NCBI GenBank assembly: GCA_963170055.1
Contig: CAUJGJ010000397.1
Coordinates: 3,285,001 to 3,349,000 of the forward strand
Origin: Halisarca cf. caerulea
Taxonomy: Eukaryota; Porifera; Demospongiae; Chondrillida; Halisarcidae
Length of the DNA stretch: 64,000 nt
Direction of reading: 5' to 3'
Below the pieces are notes generated by a model. It worked only from the letters and a program-made list of their open reading frames with translations, did no database searches and had not been told where the DNA came from. Each line of letters begins with the position of its first letter. Positions within the stretch are counted from its first letter, which is position 1. The translations under genes were made by a program, and so were the position numbers. Shown here piece by piece: positions 1 to 10,783 of this stretch.

Positions 1-674
1 ACAGTCGATTTTCTTACCAACATGACAGTCAATTTGGCATTTATTATGTTTTCTTTAACTTCAAGTTTAGCTACTTCAACATTCTATGTACCCAGTGTCC
101 CATATTGATCTAAAATTGTTCTTTCTCAAAACAGTTTTCAAGATACATAAGTATAAAACTAAGAGTGTAGGCATTCTACCTGCTTACCATTCATAGCCAT
201 CAGGTGTACCATGTGGTTTATCATCCTTGCAGTCTTCAAGTGCTGGACCACATCTATGATGGCTTCACTCCAGGTGGACCCCTGGAAAAAGCTGGAGTGG
301 CCTGTGTAAAGTTTGGTTGCTTCTCTGAGCACCATGTGCCAATGATGAGGGCATAAAGGCAGTCCACCAGGCCCACATTTCCGTCAGAAGCTATTGGATA
401 GCAATGGTGCAATAATAGTGGCTGTGAGTTGTGCTTGTTGCATGGTAAAGGAGTACTCTTATGGTCACCCACTTTGATTGCTGTTATCAGCCACATGTAT
501 GTAGGCCGTGGTGATAGCATAAAGTGCAGCAGAGCTTGCCAACATGCTTTGAACTTGCTGAACCTTGCTGAGTGATACTGCTATAAGTAGCCCGTACCAC
601 CTGAGCATTGCAGTTATTTTGTTGAAGTTTACTGCCACATTGACCATTTGCTCAGTGTCACAATCTGGACAGTC

Positions 675-1178
675 CTAAAATGATATGTAAACTACATGTA
701 CCAATGTTAATGTTCTGCATTATGCATTGGGTAACGGATACTTTGCTACCCGGCCAGGCTAGTAACTTCCTACCCAGTTCCATTACCAGCCATAATGAAG
801 GGAGGATAATTCTTTACAGCTGGAACACGATTGGTTCCTTTTAGCTGGTGGAAGGTGGGGGTATGCAGTATGCCTAGCTCGTAATTTGCCCCACGGGCAA
901 AGACCTATAATATCCCTATTGTAGCCTTGGCCCTTAGAATGATGTCATTGCCTGTGTAGCACAGCCCTGAGACCATTTGTAACTGTGAACGATATTACCG
1001 CCCAGACTAGCGCCATGCCATCTACAAGTATTAGTATGGTGACCATGCCCATGTAACTGGGCTATTGGCCAAAGTGGTGGCAGACTAGTCGTCACTATAC
1101 CCTTCTACAGAAATGGGATATCCCTAACATCTTGACTATAGGACATCCTTGACATCATTCATGGTGACCATAACCCTT
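675..1178. other. intron sequence without recognisable genes
   Basis: Intron of the minus-strand gene copy, between its 473-674 exon and the pogo-type insertion. I see no coding exon or structured repeat here beyond ordinary AT-rich sequence. Confidence 0.5.
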
Positions 1179-1663
1179 TACAGTGGAGTCTCGTTATAAC
1201 GAACACGCTCACAACAATCTTCTTTTATAGCGAGGTAAAAGTCAAGTTCCAAGTCCCAATGCAGTCGTTATAGTACAATTGTTAACATTACAACAAACAC
1301 GCATATAGCGAATATTTGTTTTTAACGAAGGAGAAGGTGTGACCGTATCGGGAATTTGTGACTTCATAGTGAATTTTAGGGGCACACAAGCAACAATAAC
1401 TTAGTCTTTAGAAGAAAATAGACCTTATGGACAGTGTCCCACCATCGATATAAGGCCTCATTTACACGGAAACGTTTTTTATAGTATACGGATAAATTTG
1501 GATCCGTTTTCATAGTGTTTACAGGGAAACGCGAATGCTCATGTCCGTTTACAATTTTGTCGAGACGTTGGGAAGTTGTACGTGACAAGCACAACACACG
1601 TCACGTGCAATCAAGCAGCACCTGCACGAAGTGTGATCGAGAAAGCAGAGACGATCGAATAAT

Positions 1664-2767
1664 ATGCCTCGTAACGCTAGCGGAAAAGATTATTCTTGGT
1701 CCGAAGACAAAGCGCAGTTACTTCTCAGCATCGTACATCAGTACAAAGTGAGAAAGCTTCAAGACAACGTAGATTGGGAAAGTGTGAAGAGCAAGTACGA
1801 AGACATTTTCGATTTGTTTAAAAACGAACTGCCAGAAACAGAAGAGGAAGCGCTCGCCCTAGATAAAGACTATCACTTGAAGAATGAAATAACCAAAACT
1901 ATACTAACAACAAAACTAAAGAACATTCGTCTTCGTTTTCGTAAAGCAGTAGATACTGGGCGAAAAAGCGGACAAGGGCGGGTGATCTTTCTGTTTTTTG
2001 ACCTGTGCGAGAAGATCTGGGGTGGCAGCCCTGCAACAGAGCAGATAACATCTGGGGTAGAGACTAGTGATTTGGTCATAGTAGAAGAGGACACTTTACA
2101 GGACACAGATACTGAAATAACTGTCACCCAGACTGGTCCATCGGCATCTGGAACAAGCCAGCAGACACCAAGCATCCAGTCAACAAGTAGCAACAATCCA
2201 ACAGTAGCAATTGAACAAACATCAACAATCCAGGCGACAGATACACAACCTAGTCCATCAGTTGGACCACAGACATCAACCAGTGTAGAACCGGAGTCTG
2301 GAACAGTTACTGCTAATCATCGCAGGACACTGCTAAATGACACATTAAAAAACTACAGACAAAATAAGTTGAAGAGAAAGGTACCAGTTGAAACACAAAT
2401 GGTGGATATGGCTAAGGAAGAACTGGAGATAAAGAGAAAAATGTTAGACCATATGAGCCAGGCTGAAGAACGGCACCGATCAAGTATGATACAACTGACT
2501 GAGACAGTGGAAAGTGTATGCAAATCAATTGAAGGAGGCTTTACTGTATTAAAGAACTGTATGTCAATGATGTCACAATACCCACAGCCCTCTCAACAAT
2601 ATTTCTATGGATTACCACACAGTCAATCCTTACGCCCTCCCATGACTTCTCCACCAACAGCTACTTATCATCCACCTACTCCAGCTAACACCCCAGGCCA
2701 TCCATGCCCTCCTCATCCTGCATACATTTTCAATGAAGAAGGTGCCATGCCACCAGATTCAGATTAG
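1664..2767 (+). CDS. Harbinger Myb/SANT-like DNA-binding protein (367 aa)
   Basis: This is the accessory protein of PIF/Harbinger elements; in the family it helps the transposase enter the nucleus and bind the element ends. Residues 8-120 form a trihelix/Myb-like domain: a tryptophan at SWSEDKAQLLL, then W in NVDWESV and W in CEKIWGG, with basic helices between. Residues 135-215 are a low-complexity Thr/Ser/Gln linker. Residues 215-290 are charged and helical, and the tail is Pro/Tyr-rich. The ATG at 1664 gives the full domain. It points toward the transposase gene, which is encoded on the other strand with a 255-bp gap. What the protein does here is inferred from the family. Confidence 0.85.
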   Translation: MPRNASGKDYSWSEDKAQLLLSIVHQYKVRKLQDNVDWESVKSKYEDIFDLFKNELPETEEEALALDKDYHLKNEITKTILTTKLKNIRLRFRKAVDTGRKSGQGRVIFLFFDLCEKIWGGSPATEQITSGVETSDLVIVEEDTLQDTDTEITVTQTGPSASGTSQQTPSIQSTSSNNPTVAIEQTSTIQATDTQPSPSVGPQTSTSVEPESGTVTANHRRTLLNDTLKNYRQNKLKRKVPVETQMVDMAKEELEIKRKMLDHMSQAEERHRSSMIQLTETVESVCKSIEGGFTVLKNCMSMMSQYPQPSQQYFYGLPHSQSLRPPMTSPPTATYHPPTPANTPGHPCPPHPAYIFNEEGAMPPDSD

Positions 2768-3022
2768 TCTCCTATATACAATATTATTATACTTCTTATT
2801 TCCAGTGTATTCCTGCCGGCCATTATAAGACCAACAATTATTTATCCAGGACCTGCATGTATGTAATTGTTATTATTAAAAATTAGTATTATTACATTGT
2901 ACATTATATTCTTATGATTGTCAATAATTATTATGAATATTAAGTAATGAAGTTAATAACCCAACAGTCACGGTGATATACGCTGAAATAAAATAATTGT
3001 TGGGTGCATTCGACATACTTTG

Positions 3023-4282
3023 TCACGGATCAAAATACTTCGCCAGGGTCCTCCTCACTTTTTTTCCTTCGGATTCATTGCTGTATCCAGCAGATGATGT
3101 GGTTGGTTGAAATTCCCTATCATATGTTATAGCTGCTTGCACTCTGTCTTCATGAACAGTTTCCTTTTGTTGTTCGCAGAAATTATGTGGAACAAAGCAC
3201 GCATAAATCACAAAAGGTAAATCATCCATATTAATGTCCATTGCTCGCTTAAGACATCGAAATCGAGCTTTAAGCCGTCCAAAGGCACACTCGATAATGT
3301 TTCTTCCACTGCACAGCCTGTACCCATAGTATTGTTCATGTGCTGTGGCACCTCCATTCACAAACTCCTTCATCAAGTAAGGCATCAGAGGGTACGCAGG
3401 GTCCCCCAGAAGGAAAACTGGTACTGGATCTTCACCCTCTACAATTGTCCTGTAGCTTGGTGGAATTAGTCTGTTCTTTAATTTATAATTTAGAGATGAA
3501 TTGGCAAAAATTCGTGCGTCGTGAACGCTTCCTGGCCACTTAGCTACCACATCCATAAAATTGTACTGGTAATCACAGCAAGCCTGTACATTCAAAGAAA
3601 ACCTACTTTTGCGATTAATGTAATCTGCAGAATTTAGTCTTGGCTGGGCAATTTCAATATGGGTTCCATCAATCGCACCAAGACACTGCGGGATTCCGTA
3701 TAGTCTGTCGAAATTACTGACCTTATCACGAACGGCTTCTTCAGTAAGTGGTAGCTTGATATATCTTGGTCCCATGTGCATCACAATAACCCGAGCTACA
3801 TGTCTAATGATGATGGACACACTTGCTACTGAAGCTCCAAAGGCATTTGCAGTCTTTCTCATACGGCCCTCATCAGACAAATAATATAAAGTCATGGCTA
3901 CCTGCCTCTCTACCTCTATAGGAGCCCTCATAGCCGTTGCCTGCTTTCGAAGATGTGGTCGCAATTCTTCACAGAGTCTGTGGAAATTCTCCTTACACAT
4001 TCGAAAATTCTCCTTCCATTCCTCTGCAACGACGGTATCCCTAACAAAGTTGTCCCACCAGGCTTGCGTGCGACCGGGTCTAACCCAGAATCGTCTTGGC
4101 ATCCTTGCCTTTCTTTCCTTGATGCTGATTGATCTGCGTGAATCCGCAAGAGAGATGCAGCCATGTTTTCCAAGTCGTACGTTTCGGTCCGTCACTAGGC
4201 GAACTACGCAAGTTAGCGCCTGCAGTAGAGCTAAGATTTCATTTAACAGAATCACCAATATCGCAAGAATAAGGGAGAACAT
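3023..4282 (-). CDS. Harbinger DDE transposase
   Basis: The gene encodes the catalytic transposase of the Harbinger element. The three acidic positions of the DDE nuclease are visible: [11 protein letters not shown] (first D), the block [12 protein letters not shown] (second D), and the [15 protein letters not shown] block (E). Upstream, a helical region with WWDNFV...W.ENFRM and an HTH-like segment ([14 protein letters not shown]) match the family. The first in-frame ATG of the long frame is at 4282; a later ATG near 4100 ([10 protein letters not shown]) would match typical family starts better, and the first 60 residues are hydrophobic and may not be translated. The frame is open to the stop, so the element could be active if expressed. 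Confidence 0.88.
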   Translation of the reverse strand: MFSLILAILVILLNEILALLQALTCVVRLVTDRNVRLGKHGCISLADSRRSISIKERKARMPRRFWVRPGRTQAWWDNFVRDTVVAEEWKENFRMCKENFHRLCEELRPHLRKQATAMRAPIEVERQVAMTLYYLSDEGRMRKTANAFGASVASVSIIIRHVARVIVMHMGPRYIKLPLTEEAVRDKVSNFDRLYGIPQCLGAIDGTHIEIAQPRLNSADYINRKSRFSLNVQACCDYQYNFMDVVAKWPGSVHDARIFANSSLNYKLKNRLIPPSYRTIVEGEDPVPVFLLGDPAYPLMPYLMKEFVNGGATAHEQYYGYRLCSGRNIIECAFGRLKARFRCLKRAMDINMDDLPFVIYACFVPHNFCEQQKETVHEDRVQAAITYDREFQPTTSSAGYSNESEGKKVRRTLAKYFDP

Positions 4283-4874
4283 CGTCTTCACTGCCTTCGA
4301 GGAACAGGAGAATATCACGAAGGAAAACAGAGCAGCTGGAGAACAAAAGATCGTTGTTGAACGTCACATGACATTCATGTGCCGGTTCCGTTTTCATGTG
4401 TTTACACGCTCCTGTGCATCGGTGGGTTTACAAGTTATCCACTTTGGAAAGCGTTTATAAATGGAGGTGTTTACGCTACCCGTTAGCGGCGTATTCATGT
4501 AAATGGTCATCATAAACGAATGAAAAAGTATCCGTTTTCAACCGAAAACGTTTTCGTGTAAACCAGGCCTAAGACAAGGAAGGAAACTGCAGCCAAGTTT
4601 GGCATACCACCCAACGTGCTTTCAACGTTATTGAAGAATTACACACAAGGAGCAAGTGAAACTTACTTATTCTTTTAAACAAAGCTTGATTTTGGGTTGT
4701 TTGATTGGATTTGTTACATGTATGTCATTTCACTGTACAACTAATTGTGTCTTTGTGATTTGAAATGCATAGTGTGTGTATGAAATATACATATCTCTTA
4801 TAGTGAATTTCTTTCATAAAGAATTTTTTTAGCTTCAATCCCCCTGAGGTTCGTTATAATGAGACTCCACTGTA

Positions 4875-5558
4875 TTACATAAGGTTTAGGGGATGAAATG
4901 GCAAAGCCTCTATCATACTGCATACCCGGGTATGGCCTGATCACATTGATGCTGCCGATGGAGAGATACGGATTCTCCTTATTATGAACTAGACAAGGAA
5001 CCATGAATAGGTGGAAGTATGTATGTAGGGGGGGTTACCCCATTTTCACACCAGACTAAATTCTTTGTGTCGGTTATTGTTGTCGGAATGATGGGGTAAC
5101 TAAGAATGCAATAGCTAAGGTAACACTGGGTTGGCACGCCATGTGTGACACAGTTGGGTGTGTAACTATACAGATGCCCTACCTACTGTATGGCTATAGT
5201 ACTATACCAAGATCGTGCCCAGCTGGGGTGTATGTTGGTCACTGTACAGTGAATTGAGTCCACCTGGGATGTGTGCATACATGCCACTTGTATGAAGCAC
5301 CCATGAAATGACATGGACCACACCACAGGTTGGCAGTTGAAGTCCAGGTGGCTTTTTAACCTGAATTACGTGACTTGTTCTGTCCTAATGCTTTGAAAGT
5401 GTCTCTTATTATTGGATAGGCAAAATAAAGACGCTTTGGTTTTGAATGGGTATTAAGGTAGGAATTTAACATTTTACACTTTATGTACATATGTATGTGT
5501 GACCCACCATGTGTATGTACGTATGTATAATAAGGGAAAAAAGTCTGTGCAAACTGAC
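4875..5558. other. remaining intron of the minus-strand gene copy
   Basis: This stretch lies between the pogo insertion and the 5559-5714 exon. I found no coding exon or ordered repeat in it. Confidence 0.45.
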
Positions 5559-5735
5559 CTTAGGGATTTGCAGATAGATTATGTTTGCTCCTTGAAACGA
5601 GTCATAGTCTGCTTTAATCATTTCAGCTGTACTGATGGTGTGAGGCAGGATTGTCACCAGCTCTTGTGGAAGATTGTAGCCCGTGATGACCTTTTCACAA
5701 TAGCTCTGAAATGCCTGTAGCAAATGGGACAGGGC

Positions 5736-6770
5736 CTAGGAAAACGACCCTTATCGTGTCCGGAATCGATTTTTCGTTTTGCAGATGACGTCAAAGCACA
5801 CGTCATTAGCTACAGAATGGTATGCAACTTGCCCGCATAGCGTCATTCTAAATTTAGTTATCCTTCGCCAAAGAGCGCGAATTTCAAAATCTATATTTTG
5901 AGAAACGCTGCGCTAAAAGTTTGTGTGTATGCGTGAGTCAATAATACGTATTCCGTATACTGTAGTAAAATTAGCGCGTGACGTCATTGCACATGGAACA
6001 CAATCAAACACGTGTGAAAGGCAAAAGATGATAACTGGAGGAATTTCAACTGGATTTGTGTCTTGAGAGGAGCAGTGGCCAAGGAATCCCTTAGGGGAAT
6101 GAAAACGAGCTGATGAAACGATGAAGGTGAGTATTCACGATGATTGAACTTGTGTTTTTTGGGTCTATGCTGGCACTAGCCGTCCGTTTTTATTTTCTTT
6201 GCTTGTTGTCGTTTTGCAAAGTGTGTAAGCCTGTTACGTTACATTTCCATCTCTTTTGATGACGCTTTATTAAGGAAGTGTCTTGGTATACGCTTAATAA
6301 TATTGAATATTGCTAGCGTATACTAGTGCTAGTTATCTTCTAAAGTGTTGTTCTGTATCAAATGCCGTTATTCTGGCAAGTTTGCCCTTGGGCAGCTCCT
6401 CCTGTTGTGGCCTGGTGCCTTACACACTCCACACACCCGTGCCTTCTTGTTTGGTGTGGTGGTGGATTAGGGGATCCTGGCGGGCTTTGTGACTGGATGG
6501 TGGTTGGCTCAGGTGTGTTCTGCCTGCTAACAGGTCGTTCACAGGATGGGTGGGGGCATGTGATGTCTCTGTCAGATTCAGGACAGAACTCACGAATCCT
6601 TTCATATAGGTACCACTGTCTTTGGTGGGATAGCCCTGCTGGCTTGATAACAGTGGGAAGCTGGTGTGGGATGATGGTGATGCCTGTCTTTAACAAGACA
6701 TGCTTCTTTTCCTGCCCATCAGATCGCTCCTTGGTGTACACTACACTCCCCGGACTCTGAGTCTTTTTCC
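5736..6770. other. gene-poor stretch before the gypsy element
   Basis: No recognisable domain in any frame. A donor-like GATGAAG/GTGAGT at about 6121-6130 could be a leader exon end. I looked for a 5' LTR resembling the sequence after pol (beginning TGTAGTATATG) and did not find one, so the gypsy element appears truncated at its left end. Confidence 0.4.
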
Positions 6771-6776
6771 TCCTAC

Positions 6777-7514
6777 GTGGAGCGCGTACACATTTTTATG
6801 GATGCAAACGATATCAAGGACGCAAAGAAGCTTTCGGTGTTCCTTAGCATCATCGGTGGAAGCACCTATACACTTCTGCGAGATCTAGTAGCTCCTCAAA
6901 GCCCTCGCGAATTAGCTTTGGATGACGCTATTAAAGCGCTGAAAGCCCATTTCGAGCCTAAACCGATTGTAATCGCGGAGCGGTACCATTTTCATCGCAG
7001 GAGCCAACTCCCTGGCTAATCTGTTGCCGATTTTGTTGCCAATCTTCGCAAGCTTTCCAAGCATTGTGCGTTTGGAGCCTTTCTCGAGGACGCTTTGCGC
7101 GACCGTCTCGTTTGTGGCCTCCGTAGCGAAAGTATGCAGAAGAAATTACTTTCAGTCAAGGATCTCACGTTTCACGACGCACTAGAAACGGCTCAGGCTA
7201 TGGAATCCGCCGCACAGAATTCCCGTTCCCTTCAGCAGCCCCCTAGCAACGCCTCATCTGTTCCAGTAAACAAAGTGCACACAGGGACATCCCGGAAACC
7301 ACCCCAGGCCCGATTTCCTCCATGTTCGCGGTGTGGCCGTTCGGGACACCTCATCCTCACCAGGCAAAGGACTGAACCACTTTCAAAAAGGCTCACGTTC
7401 TGCTCACACGGTGACTGTGGACTCCAACGATGGTTCTCAGGACGAGCTACACTTATTCCGTGTTTGTCGGCGTTCCTCCCGGGTAGCACCCATCAAATGT
7501 TCGATCCTTGTTGA
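6777..7514 (+). pseudogene. gypsy gag, broken by one stop
   Basis: The frame reads as a Ty3/gypsy capsid protein. A helical N-terminus (IKDAKKLSVFLSIIGG...LLRDLVAP) is followed by the capsid C-domain (VADFVANLRKLSKHC...LRDRLVCGL). A TAA at 7017-7019 interrupts it in frame; reading resumes in the same frame immediately after. The zinc knuckle near 7322 (CSRCGRSGHL) lacks its last cysteine and runs into a frame change toward pol, which suggests a small deletion. This copy cannot make a normal Gag. Confidence 0.7.
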
Positions 7515-10500
7515 AGGACACTCCCTTGAAATGGAAGTGGACACCGGGGCAGATGTGTCCCTCATATCTGATGCCACTCGACAGTCTTTCTACTCCAATC
7601 TGCCTTTGACCCCAACTGACATCAAACTTAGGACCTACACAAACGAAGCAATGGACGTCCTCGGTGAACTTAATGTTCATGTTCAGTATCAGGGACAAAC
7701 CTATCAGCTCAGTCTGCTGGTGGTAGCTGGTGATGGCCCAAGCCTCTTAGGAAGAAACTGGCTGAAATTCATTCGGTTGAACTGGCACGAGATTCACAGC
7801 ATTCAGTCTGTTGATCCCCAATTGAATGTCCTGCTGTCACAGCATGCTAACCTTTTTCAGGATGGATTGGGCATTATAGTCGCTCACAAAGCAGAGCTCA
7901 GTGTCAAGGAGGATGCACCTCCAAAATTCTGCAAGGCACGACCAGTACCATTCGCTGTAAGAGACACTGTTGGAGCACAACTGGACCATCTCGAGGCTGA
8001 AGGTGTGCTGCAGAAGGTATCTCATAGCCTTTGGGCAGCACCTATAGTAGTAGTACCCAAGAAGGATGGCACCTACCGATTATGTGGAGACTATAAAGTC
8101 ACCGTCAACCAAGTACTGGACGTGGACCAGTACCCACTGCCTAAACCTGAGGAGATCTTTGCATCACTTGCAGGAGGTCAAAAGTTTTCCAAACTGGATC
8201 TATCTAAGGCTTACCAGCAGTTACTCCTCAGTGACGAGTCCAAAGAGTATACCACGATCAATACACATCAAGGGTTGTATCAGTATACTCGTCTACCCTT
8301 CGGTATTTCATCAGCACCAGCAGTGTTCCAAAGGACCATGGACACCATATTGCAAGGAATACCCCATGTGGCTTGCTATATTGATGATATACTGGTGACT
8401 GGCAAAGATGATGACGAGCACCTCCAGAGCCTACAAAAAGTGTTTCAAGCGCTGGAAGAAAATGGCCTCCGACTGCAAAGGAGCAAATGTGAGTTTCTAC
8501 AACCGTCAGTTGAATATCTAGGTTTTCGGATAGATGCACAGGGCCTACATCCCCTAGCTTCCAAGGTAGAAGCCATTGAACAGGCACCAAAGCCAACCAA
8601 CCCCCAGCAGCTTAAGTCCTTTCTAGGTCTGTTAACCTATTACGGGAAATTCATTCCTAATCTGTCCACCTTGGTGCACCCCCTAAATCAGCTGCTACAC
8701 GCAGATGCCAAATGGACCTGGAGTGAGGCCTGTGAGACAGCCTTCACAGCAGCCAAGCAGACTATCACGTCTTCTAATGTCCTAGCCCATTATGACCCTC
8801 ATTTGCCACTCACATTAGCTGCAGATGCCTCGGCTTATGGTATAGGAGCCGTAATTTCCCACACTTTCCCAGATGGCAGTGAGCACCCAATAGCCTTTGC
8901 TTCCCGCACACTTACCAATAGTGAGAAAAATTATGCCCAGATCGAGAAGGAGGCCTTATCTTTGATATTTGGGATAAAGAAGTTCCACACATACCTGTAT
9001 GGTAGAAAGTTTACCTTGGTAACCGACCACAAGCCCTTGACCTCCATCTTGGGCCCCAAGAAGGGAGTACCCCCTCTAGCTGCTGCACGCTTGCAGCGTT
9101 GGGCCGTGTTTCTGTCTGCTTATTCTTATGACATCCAGTATAAGAATACCCTCGCCCATGGCAATGCAGATGGACTATCAAGACTACTGCTGCCGTATTC
9201 TCCCCAAGATAGTTTGGCCCCTGAAGCTACTCTGTTCAACCTGTCCCAGGTTGACAGCCTGCCGGTTACCCGCTCAGAAGTTGAGGAAGCCACCCAAACA
9301 GATGATGTTCTGCAGAAAGTTCATGAATACACTCGTAATCACTGGCCTGATGAAGTTCCTAAAGATCTGTTGCCTTATCATCGGCGTAGGTTTGATCTAA
9401 CTGTGGAAGGTCAATGTCTACTGTGGGGATCCCGAGTGATCATTCCCGAGTCTCTCCGGGGCAGCATTCTTATGGAATTACACAGCACTCACTCTGGCAT
9501 GACTCAAATGAAGCGAATAGCACGCAGCTACTTCTGGTGGCCACATTTGGATCAGCATATTGAGGACCTCGTGAAAGGCTGCATCCATTGTCAGAGTAAT
9601 CGAGACTTGCCGGCCTCTGTACCCTTGAATCCCTGGGTTTGGCCAGCCAAGCCGTGGCAGCGGATCCACATAGACTTTGCAGGCCCTTTCTTAGGAAGAA
9701 TGTTCCTAATTGTAGTGGATGCACACTCTAAGTGGCCGGAAGTGTTTGATATGAACCAGACGACTTCCTCTCACACCATCCAAGTATTGCGTCATCTTTT
9801 CTCGCACTATGGTCTGCCTCGCCAACTGGTCTCGGATAATGGACCTCAGTTTGTTTCTGCGGAGTTTCAGCAGTTTATGCAGATGAATGGCATCAAACAT
9901 CTGCGGAGTGCCCCTTACCATCCCGCAACCAATGGTCAGGCTGAGAGATTCGTAAAAACCTTCAAAACTGCAATGAAGGCTGGACAGCATCAGGACTTAC
10001 CATTGGCACACCGTATTTCCAACTTTCTTCTGAGGTACAGAACCACCCCGCACACCACAACCAACAGGACACCAAGCTATTTGTTCCTTCAGCGTGAGAT
10101 GAGAACTCGTTTTGATCTGCTTAGGCCCGACTGTGAGGATACTGTTCTGACACAGCAATTCCGCCAGAAAAAATATCATGATTCTCATGCGAAGCAGCGT
10201 ATTTTTGAAGTTGGTCAGTCCGTAATGGCAAGGAACTTCTCCAAGGGACCTAAGTGGATTCCAGGTACCATTACACAACTAAAGGGCACACGATCAGTGC
10301 TTATTCGTACAACAGAGGGTCAAGTATGGAAGAGGCATGTAGATCACCTCCTGGCCACAAATGTCTCCTCTAGTAGCACTGTGCATCCCACTGAATTTGA
10401 GGAATTGGATGTGCCCGTTGCCCCCGCTACAACTCCACCTTCAAATGGGGATATTCTTCATTCACCACCGAGAGCAACCATGGATGCTCAGACTTCTATT

Positions 10501-10563
10501 GATTGCCCTGAAAGACGACACCCAGACCGTTCTCGTAGACCTCCCGAACGGTTGACTTATTGA
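7333..10563 (+). CDS. pol: Ty3/gypsy Pol polyprotein (1076 aa, intact)
   Basis: Domains occur in the usual Ty3/gypsy order. An aspartic protease has DTGADVSLI (about 7540). The reverse transcriptase has LDLSKAYQQL and the catalytic YIDDIL box (about 8383). RNase H has AADASAYGIGAV, EKEAL and TDHKPL. The integrase has an HHCC zinc finger (HSTHSG...CIHCQ) and a DDE core (IDFAGP..., SDNGPQF, NGQAERF). There is no env. Pol is in a different frame from gag, so it would normally be reached by frameshifting; the annotated left end has no ATG. All catalytic motifs are intact although gag is broken, so this may be a recent copy. After the stop a pyrimidine tract and GGGAGGAG precede a possible 3' LTR. 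Confidence 0.93.
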   Translation: MAVRDTSSSPGKGLNHFQKGSRSAHTVTVDSNDGSQDELHLFRVCRRSSRVAPIKCSILVEGHSLEMEVDTGADVSLISDATRQSFYSNLPLTPTDIKLRTYTNEAMDVLGELNVHVQYQGQTYQLSLLVVAGDGPSLLGRNWLKFIRLNWHEIHSIQSVDPQLNVLLSQHANLFQDGLGIIVAHKAELSVKEDAPPKFCKARPVPFAVRDTVGAQLDHLEAEGVLQKVSHSLWAAPIVVVPKKDGTYRLCGDYKVTVNQVLDVDQYPLPKPEEIFASLAGGQKFSKLDLSKAYQQLLLSDESKEYTTINTHQGLYQYTRLPFGISSAPAVFQRTMDTILQGIPHVACYIDDILVTGKDDDEHLQSLQKVFQALEENGLRLQRSKCEFLQPSVEYLGFRIDAQGLHPLASKVEAIEQAPKPTNPQQLKSFLGLLTYYGKFIPNLSTLVHPLNQLLHADAKWTWSEACETAFTAAKQTITSSNVLAHYDPHLPLTLAADASAYGIGAVISHTFPDGSEHPIAFASRTLTNSEKNYAQIEKEALSLIFGIKKFHTYLYGRKFTLVTDHKPLTSILGPKKGVPPLAAARLQRWAVFLSAYSYDIQYKNTLAHGNADGLSRLLLPYSPQDSLAPEATLFNLSQVDSLPVTRSEVEEATQTDDVLQKVHEYTRNHWPDEVPKDLLPYHRRRFDLTVEGQCLLWGSRVIIPESLRGSILMELHSTHSGMTQMKRIARSYFWWPHLDQHIEDLVKGCIHCQSNRDLPASVPLNPWVWPAKPWQRIHIDFAGPFLGRMFLIVVDAHSKWPEVFDMNQTTSSHTIQVLRHLFSHYGLPRQLVSDNGPQFVSAEFQQFMQMNGIKHLRSAPYHPATNGQAERFVKTFKTAMKAGQHQDLPLAHRISNFLLRYRTTPHTTTNRTPSYLFLQREMRTRFDLLRPDCEDTVLTQQFRQKKYHDSHAKQRIFEVGQSVMARNFSKGPKWIPGTITQLKGTRSVLIRTTEGQVWKRHVDHLLATNVSSSSTVHPTEFEELDVPVAPATTPPSNGDILHSPPRATMDAQTSIDCPERRHPDRSRRPPERLTY

Positions 10564-10652
10564 CATCTTGAGATACTTTCATATGTACGTATGTCGTAGG
10601 TTTATACTATAGTCACTTCAATTTTTTTTCTCTCTTTTTGTCAGGGAGGAGT

Positions 10653-10770
10653 GTAGTATATGTAGTGCAATGTTATTTAGTGTAGTTTTGTAAGTGTTAA
10701 TTATTAAGTAGTGTATGGCGCACGCCGCCTCTTTGTTGGACAGAGTGTATGTTTTCAAAAAGTGATTTTG
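10653..10770 (+). repeat. possible 3' LTR remnant of the gypsy element
   Basis: A purine tract AGGGAGGAG lies immediately before TGTAGTATATG, the position and sequence expected at the start of a 3' LTR. There is no matching 5' LTR in the window, so the right boundary is a guess. Sequence from about 10780 onward reads as a different element. Confidence 0.3.
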
Positions 10771-10783
10771 GCAACCCGCATTG

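Larger units (their letters stand above)
1454..4569. mobile_element. PIF/Harbinger transposon, apparently complete
   Basis: Terminal inverted repeats start GGCCTSRTTTACACGRAAAC, and the inner parts also match (ACGGAT words on both arms). A 3-bp TAA duplication (1451-1453 and 4570-4572) is the classic Harbinger target site. The 3.1-kb body contains the two expected genes, a Myb/trihelix protein (+) and a DDE transposase (-), arranged convergently. Both reading frames are open. It is inserted in the remnant of a pogo-type element, so it is the younger of the two. Confidence 0.9.
1181..4872. mobile_element. pogo/Tigger-type DNA element, interrupted by Harbinger
   Basis: The ends are inverted repeats beginning CAGTGGAGTCTCRTTATAAC, with about 24 of 25 bases matching. 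A TA dinucleotide flanks each side (1179-1180 and 4873-4874), the target duplication expected of Tc1/mariner/pogo elements. The left arm holds typical TATAGCGA/TATAACGA subterminal words. The right arm retains a short stretch at 4571-4660 that reads like a CENP-B/Psq helix-turn-helix (KETAAKFGIP...LST.LKN). The rest of the transposase is missing. Without the nested Harbinger the element is only about 0.6 kb, so it is a deleted, non-autonomous copy. Confidence 0.75.
188..5714 (-). pseudogene. 3' part of a ParB/methyltransferase-like gene copy (exons 10-12)
   Basis: Three minus-strand exons, at 5559-5714, 473-674 and 188-390, match consecutive exons of the plus-strand gene at 30788-32070. They carry the same splice signals and almost the same exon lengths (156 bp in both for the first exon). 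Shared blocks include LPQELVT, TAEM.KADYD, VNFN..TAM.RWY, PAYIHV/TAYIHV and the GLV-GSW/GTW motif. The last exon has lost one base near position 305, so its two halves are in different frames; this marks a pseudogene. No earlier exons are visible to the right, because similarity stops about 20 bp upstream of the 5714 acceptor. The 4.9-kb intron between the first two exons holds a pogo-type element with a nested Harbinger. The final exon, if present, lies left of base 1. Confidence 0.7.

Noticed and set aside
3894..4460. Plus-strand frame of 188 codons opposite the Harbinger transposase
   Set aside because: It is antisense to the catalytic gene and has no recognisable motif.
6358..6760. Overlapping open frames on both strands before gag
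   Set aside because: No domain, no paralogue and no splice or start support; composition alone explains them.
5736..6770. 5' LTR of the gypsy element
   Set aside because: No sequence resembling the TGTAGTATATG start found after pol, and no clear primer-binding site before gag.
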